A stretch of DNA of 64,000 nucleotides from Bacteroidota bacterium (GCA_029558535.1 JAKQEK010000372.1:1-64000), one strand, 5' to 3'; numbered from the stretch's first letter, positions 25,296-34,624 are shown. The notes: generated by a model not told the origin, from the sequence alone. Numbers and translations are program-made.

Positions 25296-25324
25296 CAAAA
25301 ATAATATATTTTTCTTTATCACAA
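25296..25324 (-). promoter_or_regulatory. promoter of the rplM-rpsI-rpsB-tsf operon
   Basis: On the minus strand TTG (25322-25324), an 18-nt spacer and TATTTTTG (25296-25303) match the Bacteroidota -33/-7 pattern. It lies about 60 nt before the rplM start codon. The remaining part of the gap up to 25498 is AT-rich with no further feature seen. Confidence 0.7.
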
Positions 25325-25498
25325 TATTTTTTCAACAATTAATTTGCATTTATCTAAAAACTGTTAAAATATTGTATTATCAAAGCCTACATTAAATTGA
25401 ATTTTTAAATATTTGTTGAAAAAATGAAGTTTTATTTTAGGATATAATCAAATCTAACTCTATTATAGAATAAAAAGACTAAAATTTATTATTACTAA

Positions 25499-26515
25499 TT
25501 ATTTAAAAAAACTAACAATAGGATCAACAGATTTATTATTCATACCTATTTGCTCTGAGGCTGCTCTGCAACCGCCTCGGCAGATAGGCCATAATTTGCA
25601 GTTTTTGCAATATTCCGGAATATTTATATTCCATGATTTTACGTATGTAGAATTTAAAATTTCGTCAAAATTATTTTTAAAAATATTTCCGGCAATAATT
25701 GGGCTATGATTACATACTCTTACATTTCCTGATATATCGAGTGTTAGTGGAAAGTGTAATGGGTTTTCGGGGCAATTTCCAAAGCGTATAAAAGGAAAGT
25801 GGGCAGGGTTTATTACACAATGAGGTGTGCAGACATTTGAAGTAACATTAAGTTTTAAATCACGTGCTATATTATTAATTAATAAGTATGAATTTTTTAA
25901 ATTATTTAATTCAGGTAAAATTTGATTAGCCGAATTTTTATTTTTGCCTCCTATATTGTAGCGATCAACGGATATTTGCTTAATTCCTAAATTAACAATA
26001 AAATTAATGGTTTCTGAAATAGTTTGCGAGTTTAAAGATGTTAATACAATTACAGCAACAACATTTGATCCGTGAGATTTTAAAATCTTAATTGCGTTTA
26101 CAGATTTTTCATGAGAACCCTCTAGGCATGTCATTTTATCATGAATTATTTCTGAATGTGAATGAATTGGAAGTTGAAAAAGATCATTTTTTACAAGTAA
26201 CAAATCATTAATTTTTTGTTCCGAGAATAGTGTTCCGTTTGAAATTATAGTTGTAAGTGAATTTTTCATCTTTGCATATAAAACCATCTCGGGAATGCGA
26301 TCTTCAAGTAACGGTTCTCCTCCTGTAAAAGTTATCGAATTTATTTCGGCATGAGAATATGCTTGTTTTAGTACTTTCTTAAGTAACTGAAAATTGCTTT
26401 TATTTTCTATTTTTTGATGTGGGATATGATTATAGCAAAAAATACAATTCTGATTACAGGAATTGTTAACTTCAAGAGCAATATGCGGGATTGATATTTT
26501 TTGTTTTTTTCCCAA
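25499..26515 (-). CDS. radical SAM / SPASM-domain protein
   Basis: A 338-residue radical SAM enzyme of unknown substrate. The N-terminal CNQNCIFCYNH (CxxxCxxC, about residues 20-30) binds the catalytic cluster, and TFTGGEPLLEDR is the SAM-binding motif. The C-terminal part carries a SPASM-like cysteine set: NVRVCNHSP, then YCKNCKLWPICRGGCRAAS. That set suggests auxiliary iron-sulfur clusters, as in peptide- or cofactor-modifying enzymes. The start is TTG at 26515 and no in-frame ATG lies upstream. No precursor peptide gene is obvious beside it. Confidence 0.82.
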   Translation of the reverse strand: MGKKQKISIPHIALEVNNSCNQNCIFCYNHIPHQKIENKSNFQLLKKVLKQAYSHAEINSITFTGGEPLLEDRIPEMVLYAKMKNSLTTIISNGTLFSEQKINDLLLVKNDLFQLPIHSHSEIIHDKMTCLEGSHEKSVNAIKILKSHGSNVVAVIVLTSLNSQTISETINFIVNLGIKQISVDRYNIGGKNKNSANQILPELNNLKNSYLLINNIARDLKLNVTSNVCTPHCVINPAHFPFIRFGNCPENPLHFPLTLDISGNVRVCNHSPIIAGNIFKNNFDEILNSTYVKSWNINIPEYCKNCKLWPICRGGCRAASEQIGMNNKSVDPIVSFFK

Positions 26516-26684
26516 TGGATTAAGCTTAATATTTCTTAAGTGGTAAAATTAGAAATATTTTTTGATTGAGAATAATTTTAGGTTTGGATGTAACAAAACA
26601 GGGATAATTTGTATAAATTTCTGATTTTTAAGATATTTTAATGCAATTTTTTATTTCAGTTAAATATAAATGATACAATTATTA

Positions 26685-26692
26685 TATATTTG
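26685..26692 (+). promoter_or_regulatory. candidate -7 box of the bactofilin gene
   Basis: TATATTTG at 26685-26692 lies 21 bases before the ATG at 26714. No convincing TTG lies 18-20 nt further upstream. The remaining 26516-26684 segment is AT-rich and shows no other feature. Confidence 0.45.
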
Positions 26693-26713
26693 TAAAAGAA
26701 AATTTAAGATATT

Positions 26714-27094
26714 ATGGCAAGAAGTTACGAAGAAGAACAAAACAACCTTAACATTATCGGTAATGGCACTTCGATAAACGGAGATGTTTCATCAAATGGA
26801 GATTTACGTATTGACGGTAATTTGACCGGAAATCTTAACACAAAAGCAAAGCTGGTATTGGGGTCTACCGGTAAAATATTGGGCGAAATATTTTGTAAAA
26901 ACTCTGAAATTTCAGGTCAAATTGATGGTAAAATTACTGTTGAAGAGTTATTAATATTGAAATCTTCAGCTAGAATTAATGGAGATATTGTTACCTCCAG
27001 ACTATCTGTTGAACCTGGAGCAATATTTACAGGTACGTGTAATATGGGAGGAAATCTCCGTTCGGAAGATCCGACCGAAGAAACAGATGTCTAG
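26714..27094 (+). CDS. bactofilin (polymer-forming cytoskeletal protein)
   Basis: A 126-residue protein with the bactofilin beta-helix core (about residues 15-115). It shows SINGDVSSNGDLRIDGNLTG, LVLGSTGKILGEIFCKNSEI and LKSSARINGDIVT. Short disordered ends flank the core, with an acidic end (DPTEETDV). Bactofilins form filaments that organise envelope and cell shape. Its last 8 bases overlap the start of atpZ, so it is coupled to the ATP synthase cluster, as in other Bacteroidota. Confidence 0.92.
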   Translation: MARSYEEEQNNLNIIGNGTSINGDVSSNGDLRIDGNLTGNLNTKAKLVLGSTGKILGEIFCKNSEISGQIDGKITVEELLILKSSARINGDIVTSRLSVEPGAIFTGTCNMGGNLRSEDPTEETDV

Positions 27095-27326
27095 TACCGG
27101 GACCGAAGATAAATCAGGAAACAATAAACAGGGATTGAATAATATTATTAAATTCTCTTCTCTGGCATTTGAAATGGGAATCATGATTTTTATTGGAGCT
27201 TTTGGTGGAGATTGGCTAGACGATTATTTCGAAAATGATAAACCTTGGTTTACAATTGCCCTTTCATTATTATCTGTTATCGGATCTATTTACTTGGTAA
27301 TAAAAAGACTGATGAATGATAAGTAA
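27087..27326 (+). CDS. atpZ: ATP synthase-associated AtpZ/AtpI-like protein
   Basis: A 79-residue membrane protein with two hydrophobic segments (about 30-47 and 55-72) separated by a Gly/acidic turn (GAFGGDWLDDYFEND). That is the AtpZ/AtpI-type family found before the F0 genes, where it may help Mg2+ uptake or c-ring assembly. The start at 27087 overlaps the end of the bactofilin gene by 8 bases. A longer reading from 26979 would overlap bactofilin without reason. Confidence 0.8.
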   Translation: MSSTGTEDKSGNNKQGLNNIIKFSSLAFEMGIMIFIGAFGGDWLDDYFENDKPWFTIALSLLSVIGSIYLVIKRLMNDK

Positions 27327-27705
27327 ACAAGAATTCAGAGCTTTTATAAATTTTAGTTTTTTGGCAATTATTGTTTTTGCCGCTCATTATCTTTTATTAT
27401 ACAGGTTTCGAATAAATTTATATGCTCCTGATGTTCTTTATGTTCATCCTTTTTTGTTTATAATTACTCTTGCAACAATAATTGCGGTTAAAATTATTTT
27501 TAAAAAAACAAGATTAAATTTACTAGGATATGTTTATCTTGGAGTTAGTCTTGTGAAAATGCTTGCAGCAGTTTTGTTCCTGATGCCGAAGTTGTTAAGT
27601 GACAGCATGTTTCGAAAAGAGTATGTCTTGCAATTTTTTATGATTTATTTTATATATCTTACATTCGAAGTATTTTATCTTGTGAGACAATTTAAAAATG
27701 AGTGA
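27316..27705 (+). CDS. small membrane protein of the ATP synthase cluster
   Basis: A 129-residue protein with four hydrophobic segments (about 10-28, 42-60, 68-88 and 100-120) and a charged C-terminus (RQFKNE). It is of unknown function. It starts 11 bases before the end of atpZ and is followed by the atpB promoter. Its place, between AtpZ and subunit a, suggests an assembly factor. A distant AtpI relation is possible but not shown by a clear motif. Confidence 0.7.
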   Translation: MISKQEFRAFINFSFLAIIVFAAHYLLLYRFRINLYAPDVLYVHPFLFIITLATIIAVKIIFKKTRLNLLGYVYLGVSLVKMLAAVLFLMPKLLSDSMFRKEYVLQFFMIYFIYLTFEVFYLVRQFKNE

Positions 27706-27747
27706 AAAAATATTTTAGATTTTGTTAGATTATTTAAATTGAAAATG

Positions 27748-27755
27748 TAAATTTG
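27748..27755 (+). promoter_or_regulatory. candidate -7 box of the atpB operon
   Basis: TAAATTTG at 27748-27755 lies 31 bases before the atpB ATG. The nearest upstream TTG (27722-27724) is 23 nt away, longer than the usual spacing, so the -33 part is weak. Confidence 0.45.
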
Positions 27756-27786
27756 TAGTGCCACATAAATAAGGTATAGTATTATT

Positions 27787-28872
27787 ATGAAGTACATATT
27801 TTTATTAGTCAGTATATTTTGTCTTTTTGGTTTTGGAAACATTGCAAAGGCTTCGGGGCATGGAGAGGAAGAAGCTGAAGAGAAGGGTTTTAATGTTATA
27901 GATTTAATAATGCATCACATTAAAGATGCACATGAATGGCATATTCTTGATTATAAAAAGTCGGATGGAACTGAAAAATCAGTTTCTGTTCCATTACCTA
28001 TAATTGTTTATTATGATGGTCAACTTGATATCTTTTTATCATCAGCGTTTGAGCACGGGCATAAAACTGTTGAAAAAGGTGGAAATAAATACATATTGCA
28101 TCACGAAAGAATATACATTGCAGATGAAAACGGAGAGTTAAAACTTGAAGAAAAAGATGGAGACCATGTTGTTTTAAATGAAAAGCCTTTAGACTTCTCT
28201 ATTACAAAGAATGTTTTTTCGATGATGATTGTTTCATTGCTGTTGATTTGGATATTTGTAAGTGTTGCAAGGGCGTATAAAAAGCATCCGGGGCGGCCTT
28301 ATGGATTGCAGGCTTTGATGGAAATGCTAATAATGTTCGTTAAAGACGAAATCGTTTATCCTAATTTAGGTAAGAAAACAGATAAGTTTTTGCCGTTTTT
28401 GTTGACTATATTCTTTTTTATTTTGTTGAACAATCTGATGGGAATCATTCCAATATTTCCTGGTGGTGCAAACGCTACCGGTAATATTGCAGTAACTATG
28501 ACATTAGCATTATTTACATTTTTTGCAATAAATTTAAATGGCAATAAACATTATTGGAAGCATACATTATGGATGCCGGGAGTTCCGGTTTTTGTAAGAC
28601 CGATTTTAGCCGTGGTTGAAATTATGGGAATGATTGTAAAGCCTGTTGCGTTAACAATCCGTCTTTTTGCAAACATTACTGCAGGACATATTATTATTCT
28701 AAGTCTTGTATCACTTATATTTATTTTCGAATCATTTACAATGTCTCCGGTATCATTCATATTTGTTCTGTTTATGAACTGTCTTGAATTACTGGTCGCA
28801 TTTTTACAAGCATATATTTTTACAATGTTGTCATCTCTGTTCATTGGAATGGCAGTTGAAGAACATCATTAA
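27787..28872 (+). CDS. atpB: ATP synthase F0 subunit a
   Basis: Forms the proton half-channels of the F0 motor in the inner membrane. The 361-residue protein is long for subunit a. A signal-peptide-like start (about 1-20) precedes a periplasmic, His/Glu/Lys-rich region (to about 145) before the conserved membrane part. The key arginine lies in ALTIRLFANITAGHII (R292). The C-terminal helices end MAVEEHH. It is the first gene of atpBEFHAG and probably has its own promoter. Confidence 0.95.
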   Translation: MKYIFLLVSIFCLFGFGNIAKASGHGEEEAEEKGFNVIDLIMHHIKDAHEWHILDYKKSDGTEKSVSVPLPIIVYYDGQLDIFLSSAFEHGHKTVEKGGNKYILHHERIYIADENGELKLEEKDGDHVVLNEKPLDFSITKNVFSMMIVSLLLIWIFVSVARAYKKHPGRPYGLQALMEMLIMFVKDEIVYPNLGKKTDKFLPFLLTIFFFILLNNLMGIIPIFPGGANATGNIAVTMTLALFTFFAINLNGNKHYWKHTLWMPGVPVFVRPILAVVEIMGMIVKPVALTIRLFANITAGHIIILSLVSLIFIFESFTMSPVSFIFVLFMNCLELLVAFLQAYIFTMLSSLFIGMAVEEHH

Positions 28873-28919
28873 AATTATAAAGTAGAGTTTTTTATGTTTA
28901 ATTTAAATTATATACAGTT

Positions 28920-29123
28920 ATGACAGGAATTCCGGCAATTGGCGCTGCATTAGCAGTAATTGGTGCCAGCTATGGTATTGGAAAAATTGGTGGCGCTGCA
29001 ATGGACGCTATCGCAAGACAACCCGAAGCTGCAAAAAACATTCAAATGTCAATGATCATCGCTGCTGCTTTGGTCGAAGGGGTAGCTTTATTTGGTGTTG
29101 TTGTTGCTTTGTTGCAAAGCTAA
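28920..29123 (+). CDS. atpE: ATP synthase F0 subunit c
   Basis: The 67-residue rotor-ring hairpin. Helix 1 contains GIGKIGGAAMDA, the polar loop is RQPEA (R33-A37), and helix 2 carries the proton-binding glutamate E53 in ALVEGVALFG. The residue after E53 is Gly, not the Ser/Thr typical of Na+-binding rings, so a proton-driven enzyme is inferred. A large intercistronic hairpin follows the stop codon. Confidence 0.97.
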   Translation: MTGIPAIGAALAVIGASYGIGKIGGAAMDAIARQPEAAKNIQMSMIIAAALVEGVALFGVVVALLQS

Positions 29124-29133
29124 AAACAAAATT

Positions 29134-29168
29134 ACATTTCCCGCTGAGCGATTGGCTCCGGGAAATGT
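29134..29168 (+). promoter_or_regulatory. intercistronic hairpin between atpE and atpF
   Basis: ACATTTCCCG (29134-29143) pairs perfectly with CGGGAAATGT (29159-29168). Inside it, GAGC (29146-29149) pairs with GCTC (29155-29158) around a GATTG loop, with a 2-nt bulge. TTTTAAAAAAG follows. It lies 10 bases after the atpE stop and 31 bases before the atpF ATG. It could be a leaky terminator or an mRNA 3'-end stabiliser that raises subunit c output over the downstream genes. Confidence 0.7.
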
Positions 29169-29199
29169 TTTAAAAAAGAAAAATTTAAAACAAAATATT

Positions 29200-29694
29200 A
29201 TGGATCTTGTAACACCTGGTATTGGGCTTATATTTTGGACTGGAATTATTTTTGCATTTTTGTTGTTTATACTGACAAAATTTGCTTGGAAACCAATAAA
29301 TAAAATGATTTCTGCGCGTAGTCAAAGTATTGAAGATGCTTTAAATCAAGCCGAAAAAGCACGTGAGGAAATGAAGCAACTTCAGGCTGGTAATGAAAAA
29401 ATTATTGCAGAAGCTCGTCTAGAAAGAGATAAAATGATGCGAGAAGCCAAAGAGCTTAAAGATCAAATAGTTGCTGAAGCTAAATCTGAAGCCCAGAGAG
29501 AAGTTGAAAAATTGAAAAAATCGGCAGCATTAGAAATTACTGCACAGAAATCGGCAGCAATGGAAGAAATGCGAAATCAGGTTTTAGATTTATCAGTAAT
29601 TGTTGCAGAAAAAGTGCTACGAAGAGAACTTAAATCTAAACCTGACAATGAAAAGTTGGTAGATGAATTGCTTAAAGATGTAAAGTTTAACTGA
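29200..29694 (+). CDS. atpF: ATP synthase F0 subunit b
   Basis: The peripheral stalk of ATP synthase. The 164-residue protein has one membrane segment (about 8-28, IGLIFWTGIIFAFLLFIL). A long charged, Ala/Glu/Lys-rich helix follows that forms the coiled coil. The start at 29200 (MDLVTPGIG) is taken because the reading from 29092 would add 36 residues that cover the hairpin. It follows atpE by 76 bases. Confidence 0.94.
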   Translation: MDLVTPGIGLIFWTGIIFAFLLFILTKFAWKPINKMISARSQSIEDALNQAEKAREEMKQLQAGNEKIIAEARLERDKMMREAKELKDQIVAEAKSEAQREVEKLKKSAALEITAQKSAAMEEMRNQVLDLSVIVAEKVLRRELKSKPDNEKLVDELLKDVKFN

Positions 29695-29696
29695 TT

Positions 29697-30254
29697 ATGA
29701 ATCAAAGTAAAATCTCGGTAAGATATGCGAAAGCGATTTTCGAAGCTGCCGGAGAAAAAAATGTACAGAAAGAAGTGTTTACTGATTTTGTTTTAATCAG
29801 TGAAGCGATCTCAGAAAATGTTGAATTTTATGAGGTAATCTCAAGTCCGATTATCAAGCCTTCTGAAAAATCTTTGTTGTTAACTAATGTTTTCAAGTCT
29901 TCAATAAATTCATTAACAATGAAATTTTTAGAGATGATTGTTAACAATAGTCGTGAAAAGTATATTATTGATATTGCAAGAGTATATTCAGATTTGTATC
30001 GCAAAGGACATAATGTTAAAGAAGTAGTTCTTACTACTCCATATGGTATTGACGATAATACTAAAGAAAGTCTGATTAAGACAGTTTCTGAATCTTTTAA
30101 TTCAGGAGTGGAAATAAAAGAAAAGATAAAATCTGAAATGATAGGCGGGGTGATAATCAGAATTGATAATATGCAACTGGATTTGAGTGTTGCGACGCAG
30201 CTAAAAGAGATTAGGAAATCTCTAAAAACAGACGAATACGAACGTAAATTATAA
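29697..30254 (+). CDS. atpH: ATP synthase F1 subunit delta
   Basis: The 185-residue subunit joins the F1 head to the b stalk. It starts [19 protein letters not shown], continues with [20 protein letters not shown] and ends with [24 protein letters not shown], the conserved C-terminal signature. It begins 2 bases after the atpF stop. Confidence 0.95.
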   Translation: MNQSKISVRYAKAIFEAAGEKNVQKEVFTDFVLISEAISENVEFYEVISSPIIKPSEKSLLLTNVFKSSINSLTMKFLEMIVNNSREKYIIDIARVYSDLYRKGHNVKEVVLTTPYGIDDNTKESLIKTVSESFNSGVEIKEKIKSEMIGGVIIRIDNMQLDLSVATQLKEIRKSLKTDEYERKL

Positions 30255-30274
30255 AACAAAATAAGTTATTAATT

Positions 30275-31855
30275 ATGGCAGATATTAAACCATCGGAAGT
30301 TTCAAGGATTTTAAAACAGCAGTTGGAAGGATTGGCTTCAAAAACGAGTCTCGAAGAAGTTGGGACAGTTTTACAGGTCGGAGACGGTATAGCCCGTATT
30401 CATGGATTAGACAATGTGCAGTCCAATGAGCTTATTGAGTTCGAAAATGGAGTAAAAGGGATAGTATTGAACTTGGAAGAAGACAACGTTGGAGCTGTGC
30501 TTTTAGGACCGAGTGACGAAATCAAAGAAGGGAATGTTGTTAAAAGATTAAGGCGTATTGCCTCCATAATGGTTGGAGAACAATTATTGGGCAGAGTAAT
30601 CAATACAATTGGGGACCCATTGGATGGAAAAGGTCCTATTGGAGGGGAACTTTTTGAAATGCCTCTTGAAAGAGTTGCGCCATGGGTTATATTCCGTCAA
30701 CCGGTTAATGAACCTTTACAAACTGGAATAAAAGCTATTGACTCAATGATTCCTATTGGAAGAGGACAACGCGAACTTATTATTGGTGACCGTCAGACTG
30801 GCAAAACTGCTATTGTAGTTGATACTATTATAAATCAAAAACAATATTATGATAAAGGTGAGCCTGTTTATTGTATTTATGTAGCAATAGGTCAAAAAGG
30901 CTCAACAGTTGCAAGTATTGCAAAAACATTGGATGAAGCAGGGGCGATGGATTATACTGTTATTGTTACTGCATCTGCGTCTGATCCTGCTGCTATGCAG
31001 TTTTATGCTCCGTTTGCCGGTTGCGCTATTGGAGAATATTTCCGTGATACAGGTCGTCCTGCATTGATAATTTATGATGATTTATCTAAGCAGGCGGTTT
31101 CTTATCGTGAAGTTTCTTTATTGTTGAGAAGACCTCCGGGACGTGAAGCTTATCCGGGTGATGTGTTTTATTTGCACTCAAGATTATTGGAGAGAGCAGC
31201 TAAAATTATTAAATCGGATGAAATTGCTGCAAAAATGAACGATTTACCAGAATGCTTAAAAGATAAAGTTAAAGGAGGCGGCTCACTTACTGCTTTACCA
31301 ATTATTGAAACACAGGCCGGTGATATATCAGCCTATATACCAACTAATGTTATTTCTATTACTGATGGACAGATTTTTCTAGAGTCAGGATTGTTTAATG
31401 CAGGTGTTCGTCCGGCTATCAACGTTGGTATTTCTGTTTCGCGTGTTGGAGGAAACGCACAAATTAAGTGTATGAAAAAAATCGCAGGTACATTAAAAAT
31501 TGATCAGGCTCAGTTCAGAGAACTGGAAGCATTTTCAAAATTTGGTTCGGACCTAGATGCTGTTACTTTGTCAGTAATTGATAAAGGACGTAAGAATGTT
31601 GAAATTCTGAAACAAGGAGAACATTGTCCTGTAAAGGTTGCCGATCAGGCGGCAATTATTTATTGCGGAACTAATGCTTTGTTAAAAGACGTTCCGGTTA
31701 ATAAAATAAGAGATTTTGAAGAAGAATATATTAATTTCTTAAATGCAAGTCACAAGGACATTATGGATAAGCTTGGAAAAGGAGAATTGAGTGATGAAAT
31801 TACAGATGTTCTTACTAAAGTTGCTAAAGAATTCTCTTCTAAATATATAAAATAA
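30275..31855 (+). CDS. atpA: ATP synthase F1 subunit alpha
   Basis: The non-catalytic, nucleotide-binding subunit of the F1 head. The 526-residue protein has the Walker A motif GDRQTGKT (171-178), [13 protein letters not shown] and the [20 protein letters not shown] signature. The N-terminal beta-barrel and the C-terminal helical domain are complete. The length is normal. Confidence 0.98.
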   Translation: MADIKPSEVSRILKQQLEGLASKTSLEEVGTVLQVGDGIARIHGLDNVQSNELIEFENGVKGIVLNLEEDNVGAVLLGPSDEIKEGNVVKRLRRIASIMVGEQLLGRVINTIGDPLDGKGPIGGELFEMPLERVAPWVIFRQPVNEPLQTGIKAIDSMIPIGRGQRELIIGDRQTGKTAIVVDTIINQKQYYDKGEPVYCIYVAIGQKGSTVASIAKTLDEAGAMDYTVIVTASASDPAAMQFYAPFAGCAIGEYFRDTGRPALIIYDDLSKQAVSYREVSLLLRRPPGREAYPGDVFYLHSRLLERAAKIIKSDEIAAKMNDLPECLKDKVKGGGSLTALPIIETQAGDISAYIPTNVISITDGQIFLESGLFNAGVRPAINVGISVSRVGGNAQIKCMKKIAGTLKIDQAQFRELEAFSKFGSDLDAVTLSVIDKGRKNVEILKQGEHCPVKVADQAAIIYCGTNALLKDVPVNKIRDFEEEYINFLNASHKDIMDKLGKGELSDEITDVLTKVAKEFSSKYIK

Positions 31856-31863
31856 TTTGGATA

Positions 31864-32739
31864 ATGGCGGGACTTAAAGATATAAGAAACAGAATAACTT
31901 CGGTAAAATCAACCCGACAGATAACTTCTGCCATGAAAATGGTATCAGCAGCTAAATTAAAAAAGGCTCAGGATAGAGTTATACAGATTCGCCCTTATGC
32001 AACGAAATTAAAGGAGGTTTTAACAGAGGTAAGTTCAAGCCTGGATAAAAACCATGCAGGCATTTTTAACGAAAATCGTAAAACCGAAAATGTCCTTATA
32101 GTATTGATGGCTTCGAATAGAGGATTGTGTGGAGCATTTAACTCAAATATCTGCAAAAAATCAATACAGCACATTAAAGATAATTATTCTGCCCTGGCTG
32201 AAAATAATAAAGTTAAATTTTATTGTATTGGGAAAAAGGCTGTTGATTTTATTAAGAAAACAGAATTTGAAATTATTGATACAGGAAACGAAATTTTTGA
32301 TGATTTGAAGTTTGCCAATACAAATATTATTGCGGGTAAATTAATGAAGCATTTTAAAGATAAAACTTTTGATAAAATAGATATTGTTTATAATAGTTTT
32401 AAAAATGCTGCAGTGCACGATCAAAAAGTAGAAACTTTTCTTCCAATGTCGCTGGAAATAGAAGAGAGGGCTAATCCTTCCGAATATATTTTTGAACCGG
32501 GTGTGGATAAAATAATCGAAGAAATGATTCCAAAATCCTTAAAAATTCAATTATTCAGATCTATACTTGACAGTAATGCAGCAGAACATGGAGCCAGAAT
32601 GACGGCAATGCATCAGGCAACAGATAATGCTTCAGAACTTATAAAAGACCTTACTTTAATGTACAATAAAGCCCGTCAGGCTGCAATTACAAGCGAGATT
32701 CTTGAAATTACCAGTGGAGCAGAGGCTCTTAAAGGATAA
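31864..32739 (+). CDS. atpG: ATP synthase F1 subunit gamma
   Basis: The 291-residue central rotor shaft. It shows the N-terminal helix GLKDIRNRITSVKSTRQITSAM, the middle SNRGLCGAFNSN and the C-terminal AEHGARMTAMHQATDNASEL. It is the last gene of the plus-strand ATP synthase cluster, followed directly by a terminator. Confidence 0.97.
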   Translation: MAGLKDIRNRITSVKSTRQITSAMKMVSAAKLKKAQDRVIQIRPYATKLKEVLTEVSSSLDKNHAGIFNENRKTENVLIVLMASNRGLCGAFNSNICKKSIQHIKDNYSALAENNKVKFYCIGKKAVDFIKKTEFEIIDTGNEIFDDLKFANTNIIAGKLMKHFKDKTFDKIDIVYNSFKNAAVHDQKVETFLPMSLEIEERANPSEYIFEPGVDKIIEEMIPKSLKIQLFRSILDSNAAEHGARMTAMHQATDNASELIKDLTLMYNKARQAAITSEILEITSGAEALKG

Positions 32740-32745
32740 AAAATT

Positions 32746-32770
32746 AAAACCGGCTGAGTCCGGTTTTTTT
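32746..32770 (+). terminator. terminator of the atpBEFHAG operon
   Basis: AAAACCGG (32746-32753) pairs with CCGGTTTT around a 6-nt loop, followed by a T run. It lies 7 bases after the atpG stop. Confidence 0.88.
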
Positions 32771-32892
32771 ATTTAAACTAATTAACTCCGTATTCATAAA
32801 ATAAATGTGATACAACGAAATAAGTTTTATTATTGTCTGAAGGTTGTATTCCGATTTGATAATTTTCTTTGAACTAAATAAAACAATTTGCC

Positions 32893-34542
32893 ATGAAAAA
32901 GATTTTAATAGTATCAGTTTTAGTAATATATTGTTGTCTGAACGTGTTCGGACAGTGTTCTAACCCTGATTGCGGAGAAGATTTAGACGTGTGCGGACAA
33001 ACCGCTGATTTGACTGTAATTAGTGCAACCACAGGATTTTGGTCAGCCTATTTAGATGGAACTCCTGCCACAGTTTCATTTATACCTGACAATACCAGTA
33101 CTTCAGTTGAAATTACTATTGGAGAGTTTACAGAGCCATTGTTACAGTTAGAATTTGTATGGATAGACCAAAGCGGTCCATGTACAGATACAGTTTTAGT
33201 GAATTTTTATCAAAAACCTGAAGCTTTTGCAGGTGAAGATGATGCTGTTTGTGGGAATCATTATGTATTTGGGGCGGAATTCAGCATACCCGAATCGGAA
33301 AATTATATTCCATCAGGAGTATGGTCTTATGGATCAGGTCCTGTTGGGGATATGTGTGATATAAGTGCTCCTGATAGTAATAATTCTGGGGTGCTTGTCT
33401 CAGGTGTCGGGATATGGAGTTTTTGCAGGATAGAAACGAATAGTATGTTACCGTCTTGTTATTCCATAGATACCGTTCAGGTAGAATTTGTCGAAATACC
33501 GGTTGTATATGCGGGAAACGACAAGGATGTTTGCGGACCTTGTGCACAGCTAGAAGGTGTTAGTGCCGGATTTGTAGGATCATGGATGCCAAATGGGGCG
33601 GCTTATGATGATTATTCTGACCAAAATACAGAGGCATGCGTAAGTGTTTACGGGTCAAAATCATTTATCTGGCTCGAATCAAACAGTGCGTTGACTAGTT
33701 CATTAGGTTGTTCAGATTTAGACACGGTAGTAATTACTTTTTGGAGAATACCGACTGCCAATATTTTAACTGATGAAGCAGATTCTACAGTTTGTGGATT
33801 GACATTTGATCATCTTAGGGCAGAAAACCCTGGAACTGGCATTTATGGTCATTGGTGGAATGAGAATCCAGCAGTCATTTTTACACCATTGAATTTAGAA
33901 ACCTCCGTTACAGTTCCAAGTTATGGATATCACGACTTTTACTGGATTGAGGAATCCCGACCTGAATACATGCCAAATGGATGGTGTGCTGACACCGCCG
34001 GTCCTTTAACTATTCACTTTCTTAACGAGCATCCAATACATGCAGGGTTTGATCATGATGTTTTTGGATTTGAAGGCGAATTAACTGGCTCTTCAATAAC
34101 TGAAACAGACCATTATGCCGATTGTAATTACTTATGGATTTGCAATGATGCGGATATTGAATCAAATACTTCACTGCAGACTAGCGTCATAGTTGGCGGA
34201 TATGGAATATATGAATTTATTCTAGTTTCGCAGTATGTAAATATGTATAGTTGTACAGATGCAGACACTGTTAAAATAAACTTCAGGGATCCGATATACA
34301 TTGGGGTTATTGAAATGGGGAAAGGTGATTTCGATGTTTTTCCAAATCCTGCAGATAATTATATCACAATCTTGTCGGACAAAATTATTAATTCAGTTCA
34401 AATATTCGATATCAATGGTAAATTACTGAAATCTGTATCAGATAACTATGAGGATATTGATATTTCCGATTTTGGACAGGGGATGTATTTTATCTTGATT
34501 AATACTGATGATGAGGTTTTAAAGAGAAAGTTTGTGAGATAG
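32893..34542 (+). CDS. secreted multi-module protein with T9SS sorting domain
   Basis: A 549-residue protein with a signal peptide (MKKILIVSVLVIYCCLNVFG). Five related modules of about 90 residues begin near residues 27, 113, 206, 294 and 383. The first four open with a motif like AGxDxxVCG, and the modules continue with a strand pattern containing W/F and end in a short C.D.DTV..F strand. They look like Ig-like or PKD-like domains stabilised by cysteines; the fifth lacks the C of VCG. The last about 75 residues form a type A T9SS tail (VFPNPADNY...SVQIFDINGKLLKS...DISDFGQGMYFILI). It is a large adhesin-like surface or extracellular protein. Confidence 0.75.
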   Translation: MKKILIVSVLVIYCCLNVFGQCSNPDCGEDLDVCGQTADLTVISATTGFWSAYLDGTPATVSFIPDNTSTSVEITIGEFTEPLLQLEFVWIDQSGPCTDTVLVNFYQKPEAFAGEDDAVCGNHYVFGAEFSIPESENYIPSGVWSYGSGPVGDMCDISAPDSNNSGVLVSGVGIWSFCRIETNSMLPSCYSIDTVQVEFVEIPVVYAGNDKDVCGPCAQLEGVSAGFVGSWMPNGAAYDDYSDQNTEACVSVYGSKSFIWLESNSALTSSLGCSDLDTVVITFWRIPTANILTDEADSTVCGLTFDHLRAENPGTGIYGHWWNENPAVIFTPLNLETSVTVPSYGYHDFYWIEESRPEYMPNGWCADTAGPLTIHFLNEHPIHAGFDHDVFGFEGELTGSSITETDHYADCNYLWICNDADIESNTSLQTSVIVGGYGIYEFILVSQYVNMYSCTDADTVKINFRDPIYIGVIEMGKGDFDVFPNPADNYITILSDKIINSVQIFDINGKLLKSVSDNYEDIDISDFGQGMYFILINTDDEVLKRKFVR

Positions 34543-34624
34543 TCAAGTCGAAATGGATTGTTTTAGAATCCAGTTTCTATAATTTGAGTAAGCTTGAGCC
34601 TTTTTGAAGTTGAGAAAACTTAAT

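Noticed and set aside
28920-29123. Sodium-driven ATP synthase
   Set aside because: The residue after the key Glu53 of subunit c is Gly, not Ser or Thr, so Na+ coordination is unlikely.
29828-30259. Minus-strand reading frame antisense to atpH
   Set aside because: atpH is certain and the antisense product has no family pattern.
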